From contig PBFW01000040.1 in the NCBI GenBank assembly GCA_002719955.1, forward strand, positions 1-64,000: a stretch of DNA of 64,000 nt, read 5' to 3'. Positions 35,436-46,749 of the stretch are shown in pieces. Within the stretch, counting starts at the first letter, position 1; the number at the start of each line of letters is the position of its first letter. Both the position numbers and the translations under genes were made by a program. Under the pieces are notes generated by a model that saw only the letters and a list, made by a program, of their open reading frames with translations, made no database searches and was not told the DNA's origin. The DNA is from Deltaproteobacteria bacterium. GTDB taxonomy: Bacteria; Myxococcota_A; UBA9160; UBA4427.

Positions 35436-35811
35436 GGCGTCGAACCCGCTGAGGCGGATTCGAAAATCGCGAGGGCTCATCCCCGGACCGGTTTCATCCC
35501 AACCGGGATGGCAGCCCACGCGGTACGGATGCACTCGAAGCGGTTTCGATCGATGGCCTCGGTAGAAATCCCAAGCAAATGCCAGCGGGCGGCCAGCCGA
35601 ACATGGGGAGATACCCAGATCTCCTTCAAAAACCCCTAAGTACGTGGATTTTCAAGAATTTTCCCGAGTTCGGTCAGCCTCCCTAGGAAATGCCTTCACC
35701 GGTTGACGCGCAGGCGGCGGGGCGTACGTTCGCTCCAATTCTGCAATCGATCGCGCCTCGCTTGTGCGACGGGCCCGCCCGGTGCGCCGACGATCAGAAT
35801 CAAGGAGTTCC
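35436..35811. other. Intergenic region between the crotonase gene and lon
   Basis: 376 bp without a recognisable gene. It contains the inverted repeat CATCCC-AACC-GGGATG at 35495-35510, a possible end for the crotonase transcript but without a T-run. A TTGACG at 35703-35708 is a potential -35 for lon, though the -10 region 17 nt later is poor. No heat-shock (sigma-32-type) promoter was obvious. Confidence 0.4.
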
Positions 35812-38259
<2,448 letters not shown>

Positions 38260-38345
38260 AGCTCGCGACGGTTACGAATCCAGATTTCCGATCTGTGCCC
38301 CCCCCGAAGCGGACTCCGCCACGCGATGGGCCCAGGACTGCTAGA

Positions 38346-39503
38346 ATGCGCGCGTTGAGAGTCGCCCTCGTACACGACTGGCTGACCGGCTACCGGGGTG
38401 GGGAGCGTGTTCTTCACCACCTCGCGCGACGCTATCCAGACGCAGATCTTTTCACCCTGATCCATGAGCGTGGCAGCGTCCCCGCCGAGATCGAATCACG
38501 TCGAATCCTCACCAGCCCGCTGGATCGCATTCCGGGCCGAGCCCATCACTACCGCAAGCTGCTTCCGCTCTTTCCATGGGCGATTCGGCAATTCAACCTG
38601 AGCGGCTACGACCTCGTTCTCTCGACGAGCCACGCCGTCGCAAAGAGTGTGCGCACCCCACCGGACGTCGCCCACATCGACTACTGTTTCACGCCCATGC
38701 GCTATGTCTGGGACCACGTCGACGCCTATCTGGGGCACGGTGCTCGGCGGCGCCTCGCCAGCCCGCTGATCCGGAGGCTCCGCCGTTTCGATGTCGCAAC
38801 GAGTGGCAAGGAATCCGTCACCCGCTTCATCGCAATTTCAACCGATGTCGCCGACCGTATCCGTCGACATTTCGGCCGCCACGCCCGCGTGATTCCGGCC
38901 CCGGTCGACATCGACTGGATCGAGTGCGCGCGCGGCCCCGCCCAGGACTATTACCTGCTGGTGGGCGGCTTCGTGCCCTATAAACGCGAAGATCTGGCGA
39001 TCGAAGCATTCCGCCGGCTCGACCGTCGTCTCGTGATCGCGGGCGATGGTCCGATGCGTGCCCGACTCGCACGGCGAGCCCCCGCGAATATCGAATTCAC
39101 GGGTCGCGTCGACGAGGCCACCCTGGCCGAGCTCTATCGCGGATGCCGCGCACTCCTTTATCCCCAACGCGAGGATTTCGGTCTGGTCGCGCTCGAGGCC
39201 CAGGCCGCGGGGCGACCCATCATCGGGTTCGCCGCCGGAGGAATTCTCGACACGGTTCGCCCCCTGCGAAACGAAGAGGTGGAGGTGGAGCCGGGCGAAA
39301 GCGCGGGCTCTCAGGACGCCACGGGCGTCTTCTTCGGCGAGCAGACGCCCGTGGCCCTACGCGCCGCCATCGAACGTTTCGAGAAGCGGGAGGAACTCTT
39401 CGATCCGCAGCGACTCCGGCGCTGGGCGGAGCGCTTCTCACCCGCCCGTTTCGACGAGGGGCTCGATCATGAGATCGAAGCGGCGATGAGATCAACGTTG
39501 TGA
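38346..39503 (+). CDS. Glycosyltransferase family 4 (WbaZ-like)
   Basis: 385 residues. Starts VALVHDWLTGYRGGERVLH, typical of GT4 mannosyl-type transferases. Further motifs: HIDYCFTPMRYVWDHVDAYL, YYLLVGGFVPYKREDLAIEA and REDFGLVALEAQAAGRPIIG (donor site). ATG 38346 begins the family region. The DegT aminotransferase follows with a 4-nt overlap, so both probably belong to one O-antigen or exopolysaccharide pathway with the convergent genes at 40805-43863. Confidence 0.9.
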   Translation: MRALRVALVHDWLTGYRGGERVLHHLARRYPDADLFTLIHERGSVPAEIESRRILTSPLDRIPGRAHHYRKLLPLFPWAIRQFNLSGYDLVLSTSHAVAKSVRTPPDVAHIDYCFTPMRYVWDHVDAYLGHGARRRLASPLIRRLRRFDVATSGKESVTRFIAISTDVADRIRRHFGRHARVIPAPVDIDWIECARGPAQDYYLLVGGFVPYKREDLAIEAFRRLDRRLVIAGDGPMRARLARRAPANIEFTGRVDEATLAELYRGCRALLYPQREDFGLVALEAQAAGRPIIGFAAGGILDTVRPLRNEEVEVEPGESAGSQDATGVFFGEQTPVALRAAIERFEKREELFDPQRLRRWAERFSPARFDEGLDHEIEAAMRSTL

Positions 39504-40684
39504 GCGAAACCGAAAACAGAATTCCGATGCTGGACCTCGCCGCCCAGCATGCCGATATCAAGGAGGAATTGCTCTCCGGCTTCGCGTCGATCCTCGACAT
39601 GGGTCATTTCGTGCTCGGCGATTCTGTACAAGCCTTCGAATCCGATCTGGCAAGGCTCTGCGAGGTCCGTCATGGCCTCTCATGCAACTCGGGCACAGAT
39701 GCCCTGTGGCTCGCGCTGCGTGGACTCGGGATCGGTGATGGGGACGCTGTGCTCTGCCCCGCATATTCATTCTTCGCGACCGCCGCCACGATCGTTCGTG
39801 TCGGGGCAATACCGATCTTCTGTGATATCGACCCGGCCACCCTGAACCTGGATCCGCAAGACGCGATCCGGCGCATCGAAACGACCCCGAATCTGCGGGC
39901 GGTCATCAGCGTCGATCTCTTTGGGCGCGCCTGCGAACTCGGGGAACTGGCCGAAATCTGCCGAGATCGCGACCTGCCGATCATCCAGGATGCGGCCCAA
40001 TCGATCGGTGCGGTCGATTCCCAGGGCGAGAAGATCGGCAAGGCGACTCGGATCGCCTGTTTCAGCTTCTATCCAACCAAGAATCTGGGAGCGCTCGGGG
40101 ATGCCGGCGGGCTGGTGACCTCGGATAAGGATCTTCGCGATGAGATCGCAAGACTGCGCGTACACGGTGAAATCGAGCCCGGGCTCTTCGGCAAGATCGG
40201 CATCAACTCCCGCATGGATGCCCTCCAAGCGGTCGCGTTGTCCGTCAAACTCCGCCATCTCGAACGCTGGACGCAAACCCGCCGTCGCCTGGCGCTCCAG
40301 TACGACGCCCTCTTCGCCGAGCGCGGGGCCACGCCCGGAAACGAGCGCATTTCGGCCGGGCGGCTGAGACTCCAGACCCCGGTCGCCGCCTGCGACCCGG
40401 CGCGTCATACCTATCATCGCTATGTCGTACGGGTCGACGCCCAGACGCGCCCGGGCCTGGTTCGAGCCCTGGAAGAGGAGGGGATCGCGAGCGAGATCTA
40501 TTATCACCGAGGCCTCCACGAGCAACCAGCCCTCCAGGCCTACCGACCGGAGATCCCTCTGCCCGAGACGGAGCGCGCCAGCCGCGAGACGCTGGCGCTT
40601 CCGCTCTTCCCGGAACTCGGCGCCGACGGCGTGGAGCGCGTCATTGGAGTCGTCACGCGCACACTCGAGGCAGCACAGGTCTGA
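39500..40684 (+). CDS. DegT/DnrJ/EryC1/StrS family sugar aminotransferase
   Basis: A 394-residue PLP enzyme with CNSGTDALWLALRGLGIG, VLCPAYSFFATAATIVRVGA, PIIQDAAQSIGA and the PLP-lysine segment FSFYPTKNLGALGDAGGLV. These enzymes aminate a nucleotide-linked keto sugar to give an amino-deoxysugar; substrate position not determinable. GTG 39500 overlaps the upstream glycosyltransferase stop (GTGA). Its presence implies an amino sugar in the surface glycan. Confidence 0.93.
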   Translation: MSETENRIPMLDLAAQHADIKEELLSGFASILDMGHFVLGDSVQAFESDLARLCEVRHGLSCNSGTDALWLALRGLGIGDGDAVLCPAYSFFATAATIVRVGAIPIFCDIDPATLNLDPQDAIRRIETTPNLRAVISVDLFGRACELGELAEICRDRDLPIIQDAAQSIGAVDSQGEKIGKATRIACFSFYPTKNLGALGDAGGLVTSDKDLRDEIARLRVHGEIEPGLFGKIGINSRMDALQAVALSVKLRHLERWTQTRRRLALQYDALFAERGATPGNERISAGRLRLQTPVAACDPARHTYHRYVVRVDAQTRPGLVRALEEEGIASEIYYHRGLHEQPALQAYRPEIPLPETERASRETLALPLFPELGADGVERVIGVVTRTLEAAQV

Positions 40685-40690
40685 GCCGAA

Positions 40691-40709
40691 CCGCCTCTCG
40701 CAGAGGCGG
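40691..40709. terminator. Hairpin between convergent aminotransferase and WcaJ-type genes
   Basis: CCGCCTCT-CGC-AGAGGCGG is a perfect 8-bp stem with a 3-nt loop, 6 nt after the aminotransferase stop. It is followed by AAAA rather than Ts on the plus strand. Probably ends transcription at this convergent junction. Confidence 0.45.
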
Positions 40710-40804
40710 AAAAGCACCGACCTCGATCCGGCCCCCTCCACACCGGTCCTTTCGGTGGATCCGGCTGGAGAACCTCATCGGCCCCCTATTGGACCTGACC
40801 GTGC

Positions 40805-42196
40805 CTAGTAGGCGGTATGATCCCGCCCCCCACGCACGAGCGTCATCAGCAGAATGCGCAGATCGAGCCAGAACGACCATTTCTGGATGTAGTAGAGATC
40901 GTGCTCCAGGCGTTCGTGGATCGATGTGTCTCCACGCCAGCCGTGCACCTGAGCCCAACCCGTCATGCCCGCGCGAACCTTGTGTCTCAACATATAGCCC
41001 GGGATCTCGCGACGGAACTCTTCGATGAAAGTCGGCTGCTCGGGGCGAGGACCGACCAGGCTCATGTCTCCGCGCACGACGTTGATCAGTTGGGGCAATT
41101 CGTCGAGGCTCCGCGAACGCAGCCATCCTCCAACACTCGTCCTGCGCGAATCACCCTCGGTCGTCCAACCCGGCCCCATCGATTCCGCATCCCGCCGCAT
41201 CGAGCGGAACTTGAGCATGTCGAAGACACGCCCGTCGTGTCCCATGCGGGCCTGACGATAGAAGATCGGCCGCCCCGAAATCGCGAGGACCGCGATCGAG
41301 ATCGCCCCGAGCAGCGGCGACAACACGAGCAGCAGGGTCGCGCTCGCAACGAAATCGAAACTCCGCTTGCCCAGTGCCGCCCAACCGTAAAGCGCCGTTT
41401 CCTGTAGACCGATCACGGGGATCCCGTCGAGGCTCTCGACGGTGCTGCGCAAGCTGAAGCCGTGCAGCAGATCCGGCACGATCTTGACGTTCACGACTTC
41501 GTCCGCCAGTTCCGCCACAACCTTCTCGAAACGATCGGATTCATGGCGGGAGAGCGCGATGATCACCTGATCGACGCGTTGGCTTCGCAGGATGCTCTTC
41601 AGGTCGACGTAGCCACCGACGATCGGAGCGCCCGCGACTTCGCCGCCGAACGCGCCATCCGCCACCACCCCGATCATCCGCATCCCCGCGTCGGGTCTTC
41701 CAACGATTCTCGCGGCGACGGATTCCGCCAATGGGCCCGAGCCGACAAGCAGTACGTAACGGAGGTTGAGCCCTCTCCGTCTCGCCCGCCGTAGAACGAA
41801 GCGAATCGCCGAGCGAAGCGTGATGACGGCCATGGGGGCCAGCAACGCAAACAGAGCGAGGACACCCCGCGAATACGAATAGTTGCGGGCGAAGAACGTG
41901 AGCGCGGCGAGCAGCAGAACGCCGAGTGCCGTCGCGCGAATCACCGCGGAAGCCTCACCGAGCGGCGAGTCCATGCGTCGTGTTTCGTAGAGACCGTGCG
42001 AACGCAAGATCACCAGGAAAAGCGGCACGATCGCCGCGAGCGCGTAGAAATAGGGCTCCGGCGGCGCCACGCCCAGCGGCACGGGCAACCCGGCCTCGAA
42101 ACGCAACAGATAGGCACCCAGCCAGGCCGCGGCAATCAGACTGATATCCGCGACCGCCAGGAGCGTCCTGAAGACCTCGCTATAGCGGTAAAGCAT
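40805..42196 (-). CDS. Undecaprenyl-phosphate sugar phosphotransferase (WcaJ/WbaP-like)
   Basis: 463 residues. The N-terminal part has several membrane segments (LLAVADISLIAAAWLGAYLL, LFLVILRSHGLY and others). A CoA-binding-like middle domain (RYVLLVGSGPLAESVA) follows, then a membrane helix and the bacterial sugar-transferase domain: KRSFDFVASATLLLVLSPLL, RQARMGHDGRVFDMLKFRSM, LDELPQLINVVRGDMSLVGP, AGMTGWAQVHGWRG. It loads the first sugar phosphate on the lipid carrier, initiating glycan synthesis at the inner membrane. ATG 42196 begins MLYRYSEVF, the family start; upstream in-frame sequence lies in the next gene. Confidence 0.94.
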   Translation of the reverse strand: MLYRYSEVFRTLLAVADISLIAAAWLGAYLLRFEAGLPVPLGVAPPEPYFYALAAIVPLFLVILRSHGLYETRRMDSPLGEASAVIRATALGVLLLAALTFFARNYSYSRGVLALFALLAPMAVITLRSAIRFVLRRARRRGLNLRYVLLVGSGPLAESVAARIVGRPDAGMRMIGVVADGAFGGEVAGAPIVGGYVDLKSILRSQRVDQVIIALSRHESDRFEKVVAELADEVVNVKIVPDLLHGFSLRSTVESLDGIPVIGLQETALYGWAALGKRSFDFVASATLLLVLSPLLGAISIAVLAISGRPIFYRQARMGHDGRVFDMLKFRSMRRDAESMGPGWTTEGDSRRTSVGGWLRSRSLDELPQLINVVRGDMSLVGPRPEQPTFIEEFRREIPGYMLRHKVRAGMTGWAQVHGWRGDTSIHERLEHDLYYIQKWSFWLDLRILLMTLVRGGRDHTAY

Positions 42197-42240
42197 CTTC
42201 CCGGCCCCCACCCTCGACGGAGAGAATGCCAGATCTGGAA

Positions 42241-43863
42241 TCAGATCGCAGGTTTCGGGAACAACTCCAACACGATGGCTCGTCGTCCGGCTGCCTCGAC
42301 CGAGTGGATCGGAACGAGCCATTCGCCGACACCTCCAGCGAGCCCCCGATGATGCTCGAGGCGAGCTTCGTCGATCACTACCCAGTTCACCCCATTCGCT
42401 CTCAGAGTTCTCTCGATCTGTCCATCGTTTCCGGAAGGCAGGGGAACGAAGGGCAGACCCGAATAATATCCGACGCGAAGTTTCTGGGCGGCCACGGGTG
42501 CGGCGTTCCCGGCATTGTCGTGAAGCCACTCCGAGGCGAGACGAACCGGCTCCCATTCCGGTCGTCTCGCGCGCAGGTCCCGGGCGCCCCAAACCACACA
42601 GAGCAAGACGACGAGCATGAGACCGAGAGACCCGGGAGTCTTCAACCGCCGCAGATGCCGCGGACGGTCGCGCCCGAGGCGATCGATGAAATGGATGAAC
42701 AGGGCCCGCGAACCAACCGCCGCGTAGACACAGAGCGGGAGGAGCGCCGCGAGCGCGTGCCGATGAGAGACATAGCCCGCACCCCAGACGAGCAGAACGA
42801 GCAGGCCGGAATAGAGAATCGCTGTCGAAGCGACCGTCGCTTCGCGGAGGATGCGGCGCCTCCCCGAACGAAGCGCCCAGATCCCGATCAGCGCCATCAG
42901 ACCGACCTCGTATCGGAGCGCCAGGAGGGAGACCTCGCCCGTCCGCCATAGGGCTTCGGCCATCCCGGCGACGTTCCTCGCCGGGCGGATCGCACCGCCG
43001 CCCTCCGCGCGCTCAGAAAACTGCGGAAGTGGGATGGGCGGACTCCCATCGCCTCGCCCCGACGAAAGCGCGGGACCGCCCCCGAAGTGCACCTCTGCAC
43101 GCCCCAGGACCAGGCCGCTCAGGGATTTCTTTCGCGTGAGGCTCAACTCGCCCGTCTGATGGAAGATCGAGCCCAGAAGCGGAGCCATCACGATTCCGGC
43201 CGCGAGCACGAGTCCGACGACGGCGACAAGAATCTGCTTTCGCTCTGCGCCGCGGGCGGTGGCCCTGAATGTCAGGAGAAGGCCGCACACGACGAGCAGA
43301 CCCACGCCCTCTGGTCGCACCAGATAGGCGAGGCCGACCGCGATTCCACAGCCGAGAGCCGTCCGCAGCCGCGGCGCTTCGATGAGTGATGCCATCGCGG
43401 CGAAACCCAGCAAGAAGAAGCCCGCATAGAGTCCGTCGCTCATCACGTCGCTCGAGAAATCGATCGCGGTAGGGTGCAGCGCCACGATCCAAGCGGATGA
43501 CCAGGCGAGATCGCGTCCGAACGCCCGACGGACGAAGAGGAAGATGCCGAGAATCGACAGGAGCCCCCCGGCGATCGAAACGACGATGGCGGCGGTCTCG
43601 AAGCTGATCGGCGCCTGCGCGACGAAGGCGATCAGCGCGGGATAGAGCGGGTGATAGGGATGGGCGAGTACTTCGGCCCAGCGCCCCGCGTCGATTGCCT
43701 GGGCCATGCCGAGAAAAATGGGCCCGTCGTTGAAGATCGCGACCGTGCGCCACCAAGCGAACGCGCGCAGAGCGGCCGCCACGGCCAGGATGACCCCAAG
43801 ACTCACCCCATCCCGCAAGCCGCCCGTTTTCATCTCTCCGTGCTCTGGCAGAACTGGACGCAC
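42241..43863 (-). CDS. GT39/ArnT-type integral membrane glycosyltransferase
   Basis: 540 residues with about ten hydrophobic segments. The first periplasmic loop has VAIFNDGPIFLGMAQAIDAG, where an Asp follows the first membrane helix as in the dolichyl/undecaprenyl-phosphate-sugar-dependent GT-C enzymes. HPYHPLYPALIAFVA also fits that group. The C-terminal ~100 residues are a soluble domain (RLEHHRGLAGGVGEWLVPIH). GTG 43863 is used; ATG 43833, directly behind GGAGAG, is an alternative. It transfers a sugar from a lipid-linked donor; acceptor unknown. Lies 44 nt upstream of wcaJ in the same direction. Confidence 0.83.
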   Translation of the reverse strand: MRPVLPEHGEMKTGGLRDGVSLGVILAVAAALRAFAWWRTVAIFNDGPIFLGMAQAIDAGRWAEVLAHPYHPLYPALIAFVAQAPISFETAAIVVSIAGGLLSILGIFLFVRRAFGRDLAWSSAWIVALHPTAIDFSSDVMSDGLYAGFFLLGFAAMASLIEAPRLRTALGCGIAVGLAYLVRPEGVGLLVVCGLLLTFRATARGAERKQILVAVVGLVLAAGIVMAPLLGSIFHQTGELSLTRKKSLSGLVLGRAEVHFGGGPALSSGRGDGSPPIPLPQFSERAEGGGAIRPARNVAGMAEALWRTGEVSLLALRYEVGLMALIGIWALRSGRRRILREATVASTAILYSGLLVLLVWGAGYVSHRHALAALLPLCVYAAVGSRALFIHFIDRLGRDRPRHLRRLKTPGSLGLMLVVLLCVVWGARDLRARRPEWEPVRLASEWLHDNAGNAAPVAAQKLRVGYYSGLPFVPLPSGNDGQIERTLRANGVNWVVIDEARLEHHRGLAGGVGEWLVPIHSVEAAGRRAIVLELFPKPAI

Positions 43864-43871
43864 GATCTTCT

Positions 43872-45104
43872 TCAGCTCACCTCGAGCGCATCGGCATCGA
43901 CCGCCTCGGCCAGATCGCTCAGGAATTTGGGCATCGCCGACACGACGCGGCTCCAGTTGGGAATTTGCGGCGAACCCATCGGGTCCCTCACGAAATCGAG
44001 GCCCGCCGCTCGCAGGGCACCCGAAAAGGTTTCCACCGCGACCTCCTCCTCGTGCCGATCGAAGATCAATCCGTTCAGCTTGGCGTCGTCGCTATAGCGC
44101 GCGATCGCATCCTGGGCCGTACGGACGTAGGCCGCGATCATCGTATTCAGAAAGCCCGAGTCGAACTCGACGCCATAGCTTGCCAGATTTCGGATCAGAG
44201 AGGCTGCGATATCGCGCACCATCCTGTGCAGCCCGGCCTTCGCGTCGTGCTCGGAGAGTTCCTGGTGTTTGTGGTCGTAATTCTCGACCAACTCGACCTG
44301 ACAGATCCGCTTCAGCGAACAGTTGCGATAGACCTCGGCCAATACGCCGACCTCGAGCCCCCAATCTGCAGGGATGCGATTGGCGCGAACCAGCTCGGTT
44401 GTCATCGAGCACTCACCCGCAAGCGGGTATCGAAACGACTCCAGGTAGTCGAGCAAAGGGACCGGCCCCAGAACGGATTTCATCGACCGCATCAATGGCG
44501 TCATGAAGAGTCGGGTCACGCGCCCGTGCATGCGATCCGAGACGCGGCTGTAATAGCCCTTGGCGAACTCGTAGCTCATATTCGGGTTGGCGGTCGGAAA
44601 GACCAGCCGCGCCAAAAGCGCCCGGCTGTAGTCGAGAATGTCGCAGTCGTGGGTCGCGACGACGCGCGCGCGATGGGTCGCCAGGACATAGCCATACGCG
44701 ATCCAGTTGGCGCGGCCCTTGCCCTCCGCCCCGGGATCGAGCCCCTCGTCACGCAGCCGCCGAAAAAGCGCCTGGATGCGCGGACCCTGATTCCAGATCA
44801 CCGTCGTCGGTCCCCCGTCACGCGCGCGAACCGAATCGAAGAGCGCGCGCATCTCCTGGAATTGATCAAAATCCGCCTCCCCCGAGAGGCTGAGCACGCA
44901 TTGGGTCAGGTAGGGGACCCGGGAAAGCTCCTCCACGATCCGCTTCAGCGCCGGACCATGGATCTCGGAATGGAGCGAAGGCAGCACCAGAGCGACGGGC
45001 CGCTCCTCGGTGTGGAGGACGAGCTCATTCTCCAGCCGGCCGAGATCAGGCTCGCCCAGTCGGTGAAGAGAGGTGATCACCCCTGTCTGATGAAAATCCG
45101 CCAT
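43872..45104 (-). CDS. Glucosyl-3-phosphoglycerate synthase-like glycosyltransferase (GT81 type)
   Basis: 410 residues, GT-A fold. RPVALVLPSLHSEI at the N-terminus, GKGRANWIAYGYVLA for nucleotide binding, the metal-binding ATHDCDILDYSR (DxD) and FRYPLAGECSMTTELV, together resembling GpgS/MpgS enzymes that make glucosyl- or mannosyl-3-phosphoglycerate, precursors of compatible solutes. ATG 45104. No matching phosphatase is in the window. It could alternatively serve the adjacent glycan pathway; it ends 8 nt before the GT39 gene, so the genes are likely cotranscribed. Confidence 0.8.
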   Translation of the reverse strand: MADFHQTGVITSLHRLGEPDLGRLENELVLHTEERPVALVLPSLHSEIHGPALKRIVEELSRVPYLTQCVLSLSGEADFDQFQEMRALFDSVRARDGGPTTVIWNQGPRIQALFRRLRDEGLDPGAEGKGRANWIAYGYVLATHRARVVATHDCDILDYSRALLARLVFPTANPNMSYEFAKGYYSRVSDRMHGRVTRLFMTPLMRSMKSVLGPVPLLDYLESFRYPLAGECSMTTELVRANRIPADWGLEVGVLAEVYRNCSLKRICQVELVENYDHKHQELSEHDAKAGLHRMVRDIAASLIRNLASYGVEFDSGFLNTMIAAYVRTAQDAIARYSDDAKLNGLIFDRHEEEVAVETFSGALRAAGLDFVRDPMGSPQIPNWSRVVSAMPKFLSDLAEAVDADALEVS

Positions 45105-45194
45105 GGCCGCGACATTCGCACTCGTCCCCTTCGGGTGTCAAGCACGCGCCTCAGGAGCCGCGAGGGCCGATCCATATGTGATTCTAAGGGGTTC

Positions 45195-45548
45195 TCAGAA
45201 GAGCCCAACCGGCTCGAGGGCGGGTTCGACGACCTCTTCCAGCAGCCGGACCGCCTCGGGGTCAATCTCGTGGAACTCGACCCCGACCTCCTGCGTGATC
45301 GGATCCGTATCCGTCACCCAGACGGCTCTTCCGGTCGCGACCACGGTGTGATCCCCGACGTTGAAGGTCACGCGAAGCACCTCGCCCAGGTTGATCTCGA
45401 CGCCCACGGCCTCGAAGCTGATTCCGCCTGTCGACAGATTCTTCGATACGGCCAGCTGATCGGTCTGGTCGACCTCGCTGAAGGAGATGACTTGATCGGT
45501 CCCGATCCGGTGGTATTTCCGGCGCTCTGCGCCACCGCCCTGCCCCAT
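45195..45548 (-). CDS. PilZ-domain protein
   Basis: 117 residues, essentially one PilZ domain. It has RRKYHR at the N-terminus (the arginine motif that binds c-di-GMP) and NLSTGGISFEA in place of the usual DxSxxG, i.e. Asn replaces the first Asp. It ends in a short amphipathic helix (EAVRLLEEVVEPALE). ATG 45548 is chosen, with GGGAG 11 nt upstream; a TTG two codons earlier is possible. Probably a c-di-GMP-responsive effector linked to the upstream or downstream glycan genes, by position only. Confidence 0.85.
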   Translation of the reverse strand: MGQGGGAERRKYHRIGTDQVISFSEVDQTDQLAVSKNLSTGGISFEAVGVEINLGEVLRVTFNVGDHTVVATGRAVWVTDTDPITQEVGVEFHEIDPEAVRLLEEVVEPALEPVGLF

Positions 45549-45675
45549 CGCCAAATCGCTCCCGCCGCGCGCCCAGATCGCGCGCTCAGGGAGTTTTTCG
45601 GCGGGGTCGGAGCATGTCTTGAGCGAGCGGACTCCGTAAAGGGCCCCGTTCAGGGCACTCGTGATCCGCCTGCGC

Positions 45676-46749
45676 TCAAAAGAGGTCGAGTTGCCGATCC
45701 TCGATGCCCCTGATTTCGAGTCCCTTCAATACGAGACCCGTGCGGCGAACGGCGCGGCCCGTGAGATCGCTCCGGTCGAGCAGGCTCTGGGCCGCCCGGG
45801 AGAGATCCACGGCCGTGCCGACCGAGGCCTGGAGGGCACAACTGCGGGTCACTGTACGGCCATCGGTCCCCGTCAGCCGAAGCGCGATTCGACCCGCCGC
45901 GAGACCATCTCGCCGGAGGGCTCTCTCGAGATTCTCGGCGAGACGAGTGAGGCTGGCGAGCAGCCCGATCCGATCCGATGTCGGGCGCGCGAGGGTTTCT
46001 TCCCGGGAGAGCGTGCTGGGATGTCGCTTCACCCGAAGCGGTTTGGGGTCCTCACCGCACGCGAAATGCCACAACGAGCGACCGTGATTGCCGAGCAGCA
46101 CCTCGAGCCGCTCCAACCCGAGCACACGCAGACCCGGCACATCGTCGGCGCCAAGTTCGGCCAGCCGGGCCGCGGTCTTGGGTCCCACACCGGGCAGACG
46201 CTCCAGGGGCTGACGCATCAGATAGGACTCGAAATCGTGATCGGCGATGACCCGCGTCCCGCAACGCCCGGCATCCTCGGCCGCCCAGCGCGCCGCAAAC
46301 CGGACGGGAGCGATCCCGAATCGCAGGGGCAGACCGGTCCGCTCCATCACCCGTGCTTCGAGGCGACCCGCCAATTCCAACGCCGCGGCACCCTCCCGAG
46401 GCGCGCGCAAATAGAAGCCGGCCAGAGCCTCGACCTCGACCTCTGCGACCTCTGCGCGCACGGCGGCGCGCAACTCGCCCGAGACCTCCCGCGCGGTCCG
46501 AAGATCGGTTCGCGCCCAATGCGCGCGCGGGGCCCGGTCCAGGGCCTCGGCGAGACCCATCCCGTCCACGATCCCCAATTCGCGCAGATCGGCGCTGGCG
46601 GCCACGACCTTGCCTCGCTTGCTGGGATCGCCTCCAACCAGGATGGACCGGTCCGCCAGGGTCGAATCCGTCTGGCGCACCACTTCGACATGGAATTCCG
46701 GCACCTCGGCGTAGCCAACGAGATTCTGCCCGCCGCTCGCCGACTTCAC
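45676..46749 (-). CDS. Y-family DNA polymerase homologue (DinB-like), apparently catalytically inactive
   Basis: 357 residues. Recognised as DinB/Pol IV-like by SILVGGDPSKRGKVVAAS (fingers), the helix-hairpin-helix LPGVGPKTAARLAELGAD and the thumb/little-finger region. The catalytic carboxylates are missing. The first metal site, normally an Asp-x-Asp followed by Phe-Phe, aligns with VGYAEVPEFHVEVV. The second, normally Asp-Glu-Ala, aligns with EVEVEALAGFYL. The last residues are RQLDLF, a perfect beta-clamp-binding motif. This resembles ImuB, the inactive Y-family subunit of the mutasome, but it is shorter and no imuA or dnaE2 is nearby. GTG 46749 overlaps the upstream hydrolase stop (GTGA). 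Confidence 0.82.
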   Translation of the reverse strand: MKSASGGQNLVGYAEVPEFHVEVVRQTDSTLADRSILVGGDPSKRGKVVAASADLRELGIVDGMGLAEALDRAPRAHWARTDLRTAREVSGELRAAVRAEVAEVEVEALAGFYLRAPREGAAALELAGRLEARVMERTGLPLRFGIAPVRFAARWAAEDAGRCGTRVIADHDFESYLMRQPLERLPGVGPKTAARLAELGADDVPGLRVLGLERLEVLLGNHGRSLWHFACGEDPKPLRVKRHPSTLSREETLARPTSDRIGLLASLTRLAENLERALRRDGLAAGRIALRLTGTDGRTVTRSCALQASVGTAVDLSRAAQSLLDRSDLTGRAVRRTGLVLKGLEIRGIEDRQLDLF

